DNA of 34,161 nt from NCBI GenBank assembly GCA_016206175.1, contig JACQSB010000023.1, forward strand, positions 1-34,161, given 5' to 3'. Both the position numbers and the translations under genes were made by a program. The first letter of the stretch is position 1. Each line of letters starts with the position of its first letter. Under the pieces are notes generated by a model that saw only the letters and a list, made by a program, of their open reading frames with translations, had not been told where the DNA came from and did not search any database. Shown here piece after piece: positions 31,347-34,161 of this stretch. This DNA comes from Candidatus Uhrbacteria bacterium (GTDB lineage: Bacteria; Patescibacteriota; Patescibacteriia; JACQRZ01).

Positions 31347-32189
31347 ATGTCAATAGGCATCTTTGATTCCGGCTTGGGCGGGTTGACGGTCCTCAAACAG
31401 ATCGTAAAACTGCTGCCGCAGTATGAGTACGTATACTTTGGCGACAATGCTCACGCTCCGTACGGCGACCGTTCCGAGGAGCGCATTTATGAGTTTACCA
31501 AGAACGGAGTTGATTTTCTTTTCCGCCAAGGATGCATACTCGTCATCCTCGCATGCAACACCGCAACAGCTGTCGCCTTGCGCCGCTTGCAGCAAGAGTG
31601 GCTCCCGACAGCATACCCTGACCGGCGCATCTTGGGCATCGTCTTGCCGGTTGTTGAAAGCGTGGTTACCATGAAAGTAAAGCGGCCCAAACGCATCGGC
31701 GTGATCGGCTCGCGTGCGACAGTGCAGTCAAACGCCTACGGCAAAGAAATCGCAAAGCGCGATCCCGCGCTCGTGCAGGTATTGTTTCAAAAGAGCTGTC
31801 CTCTCCTCGTGCCGTTTATCGAAGAAGGGATGCAGAAGTCTATCCCTGCAACCATGATTTTGAAACATTACCTGCGCCCCCTGAAACAAAAACAAATTTC
31901 GATTCTTATCTTGGGTTGCACGCATTACCCCATGATGAAAAAGAAGATTCAAAGCGTTATGGGCAGAAGCATCGTTATTGTTGATCCTGCCATCATCGCA
32001 GCCCGTTCGTTAAAGCTGTATTTTGAACGCCATCCGGAAATAGTCGCGCGGCTTGCGCAACATTCCGATGCCGATGAGTACACTGCTCGAGTACGATTTT
32101 TCACTACTGACATCGCGGAAAAAATCAAATCAAGCGTCGCGCGCTTTTGGGGCCGCCGCGCGGATGTGCAACGCATCGCGCTCGAGTGA
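31347..32189 (+). CDS. murI: Glutamate racemase
   Basis: IGIFDSGLGGLTVLKQ, YFGDNAHAPYG, ILACNTATA, ILGCTHYPMM. Confidence 0.96.
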   Translation: MSIGIFDSGLGGLTVLKQIVKLLPQYEYVYFGDNAHAPYGDRSEERIYEFTKNGVDFLFRQGCILVILACNTATAVALRRLQQEWLPTAYPDRRILGIVLPVVESVVTMKVKRPKRIGVIGSRATVQSNAYGKEIAKRDPALVQVLFQKSCPLLVPFIEEGMQKSIPATMILKHYLRPLKQKQISILILGCTHYPMMKKKIQSVMGRSIVIVDPAIIAARSLKLYFERHPEIVARLAQHSDADEYTARVRFFTTDIAEKIKSSVARFWGRRADVQRIALE

Positions 32190-32196
32190 ATGGATG

Positions 32197-34068
32197 TTAT
32201 ACCTTAATCATCACCGGTAAAACCATCGGCCGCTTTTCCGTTTTTTTGAATAACAACGCTCCGACATCGTCACGGATTCTGTTGCGCACCGGCGCCCATA
32301 ACTCAATATCAGCAAGATTCTGGCTCTCCAGTATCCTGATCACGATGGATTTGACTTCGCCCATGAGATGCTCGGAGCCTTTCACGTAGACAAAACCGCG
32401 CGAAATGACATCGGGCTCCACCGCAAGTTTCCCATTTTTATCAACCGGCGCGACGATAACAACCATCCCATCTTGCGCAAGCACCTGTCGATCGCGGATC
32501 ACGACGTTGCCAACATCTCCGACACCGAGGCCGTCCACCATGATGTAGTCAATATCAATTTTCTGCGGGCTCAAACGAGCGACGCCGGCATGATTCATCT
32601 CGATTGATTCGCCATTACCCATGATGAATATCGACTTGTCGCTCCACCCCATCTGGCGCGCGATTTCAGCATGGCGCACGAGCATGTATCGCTCGCCATG
32701 GATCGGCATGAAATACCGCGGACGAACCAAACCAAGCATGAGCTTCATCTCTTCGCGATAGGCGTGTCCGGATGCATGCACGTCAAAAAGTTTATTGTAC
32801 ACGACATCGGCGCCAAGCAAAAACAGATTATTCATCAAGTTCGTCACCGCGCGTTCGTTGCCCGGGATTGGCGATGAGGACAAAATAATCGTATCGCCTT
32901 TCTGGATTTTTACATGGCGATGTTCGCCGCGCGACATTCTCCCGAGAGCGGATGTTTCTTGCCCCTGGCTGCCGGTGGAGATGATGACAATACGGTTATC
33001 GGGATATTTGCTGATCTCATCGATTTTAATGACAGTGCCGCGAGGAACCTTGAGAAATCCAAGCTTAATGGATGTGGTCAAGACTTTCTCCATGCTCATT
33101 CCCGAGATGGCGACTTTACGGTCAAGCTCGGCCGCCGCTGTGACGATCTGCTGGATGCGGCTCACGAGAGAAGAAAACGTCGCGATAATGATCCGGCCGC
33201 TTGCCTTTGAGAACAGCAAACGAAGATTCTGTTCAATCTCCCGTTCTGACAAACAATAACCGGGGCGCTCTGCATTTGTGCTGTCAGAGCACAAGAGAAG
33301 AACACCATCCATACCGAGACGCGCCAGCTTGCCAAATTCTGTCGGCCGCTGGTCCTGTGGAGTATGGTCGAACTTCCAATCGCCGGTATGAATGACGGTG
33401 CCAACCGGCGTGTGGAGAGCAATGCCAATACTGTCAGGGATGTTGTGATTTACGCGGAAAAACGTCACGGTAAATACCCCAAGCTGGAGTGTATCGTCCG
33501 GATCGACTTCGGAAAGTCTGACATGGCGCGTAAGGTTAAATTCATCTAGCCGGTCGCGGATCATTCCTATTGTCAGTTTTGTGCCATACACCGTTGGCAT
33601 GCCAAGATCTCGAATGAAATATGGTATTGCGCCAGTATGATCGAGATGGCCGTGCGTGATCAGCACTCCTCTGATCTTGTGCCGATTCTTCTTTGCATAC
33701 GTAATATCGGGCAACACGTAATCCACGCCCGGCATGCTGTCGAGCGGAAACATCAAGCCCATATCAATGACAACCATGTCGTTGCCGTATTCAAAAAGCA
33801 TCATGTTGCGCCCAAACTCTCCAACACCGCCAAGCGGCGTGACGCGCAAACGGCGTTCACCCTCCGTAAAGCGAGCTGGCTGATCAGGCACTGCGCGCTG
33901 TTGGCTTGGTGGCCTACTCGCGCCAAAGCCTTGCGCGGAAGCGGGCCGTGGTCTCCCGCGCATAGGACCGCGCGTCGGGCGCTGCCCACTCCGCCGTCCT
34001 GACCGTCGCGGCGTGCGCGGATTGCCACGAACAGGAGTTACTGACATAGTTTGTATTTGTTCTGCCAT
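32197..34068 (-). CDS. rnj: Ribonuclease J (metallo-beta-lactamase/beta-CASP) with Arg/Pro/Gly-rich N-terminal extension
   Basis: LITHGHLDHTGAIPYFIRDLG, HTGDWKFDHTP, CSDSTNAERPG, PIHGERYMLVRHAEIARQMG. Confidence 0.95.
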   Translation of the reverse strand: MAEQIQTMSVTPVRGNPRTPRRSGRRSGQRPTRGPMRGRPRPASAQGFGASRPPSQQRAVPDQPARFTEGERRLRVTPLGGVGEFGRNMMLFEYGNDMVVIDMGLMFPLDSMPGVDYVLPDITYAKKNRHKIRGVLITHGHLDHTGAIPYFIRDLGMPTVYGTKLTIGMIRDRLDEFNLTRHVRLSEVDPDDTLQLGVFTVTFFRVNHNIPDSIGIALHTPVGTVIHTGDWKFDHTPQDQRPTEFGKLARLGMDGVLLLCSDSTNAERPGYCLSEREIEQNLRLLFSKASGRIIIATFSSLVSRIQQIVTAAAELDRKVAISGMSMEKVLTTSIKLGFLKVPRGTVIKIDEISKYPDNRIVIISTGSQGQETSALGRMSRGEHRHVKIQKGDTIILSSSPIPGNERAVTNLMNNLFLLGADVVYNKLFDVHASGHAYREEMKLMLGLVRPRYFMPIHGERYMLVRHAEIARQMGWSDKSIFIMGNGESIEMNHAGVARLSPQKIDIDYIMVDGLGVGDVGNVVIRDRQVLAQDGMVVIVAPVDKNGKLAVEPDVISRGFVYVKGSEHLMGEVKSIVIRILESQNLADIELWAPVRNRIRDDVGALLFKKTEKRPMVLPVMIKV

Positions 34069-34094
34069 AAAATAATTCTTTATAGATATATCAT

Positions 34095-34161
34095 TGCCCC
34101 CAAGAGGACTCGAACCTCTACGGCCTTGCGGCCACTAGCTCCTGAAGCTAGCGCGTCTGCC
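34095..34161 (-). tRNA. tRNA-Leu, anticodon CAG (5' part truncated by window end)
   Basis: Reverse complement GGCAGACGCGCTAGCTTCAGGAGCTAGTGGCCGCAAGGCCGTAGAGGTTCGAGTCCTCTTGGGGGCA: anticodon stem CTAGC/GCTAG, loop TTCAGGA, class II variable arm. Confidence 0.88.

Overview
This 34 kb window looks like Patescibacteria/CPR-type chromosome; the lineage is inferred from gene content only. Housekeeping genes are radA, recG, a stand-alone riboflavin kinase plus ribE and ribH, murE, rsmA, an MFS transporter, manB-like, murI and rnj. There are three tRNAs: Arg(GCG), Ser(GCT) and a partial Leu(CAG). The centre is a tightly packed minus-strand locus (~27.7 kb down to ~7.9 kb) resembling a divergent type IV secretion system. 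In transcription order it encodes: a TSP3/EF-hand-type calcium-binding membrane protein; a 2951-aa secreted Cys-rich giant protein; an extended VirB6/TrbL-like protein; a 726-aa repeat-invaded protein; PrgI/VirB3-like; a detached VirB4/TraC N-terminal-like protein; VirB4 ATPase; a VirB8/TcpC-like candidate; and ComF. No relaxase or VirD4 coupling protein is visible in the window. The best candidates for something undescribed are: (i) this locus as a possible surface-contact or DNA-uptake machine with a giant modular Cys-rich protein carrying nine C-x5-(G/S)-C repeats; (ii) a T4SS-pilin-like protein fused to a 3D-type (peptidoglycan-active) domain at the left edge; (iii) a ~323-bp GIY-YIG cassette flanked by a 17-bp duplication of the tRNA-Ser 5' end; (iv) REP/RPE-like repeats inserted in frame in several proteins (RecG, RsmA, the 726-aa protein), including two identical 86-bp copies and a frame-sensitive 4x heptamer. 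All homology calls come from reading motifs by eye; no database search was run.
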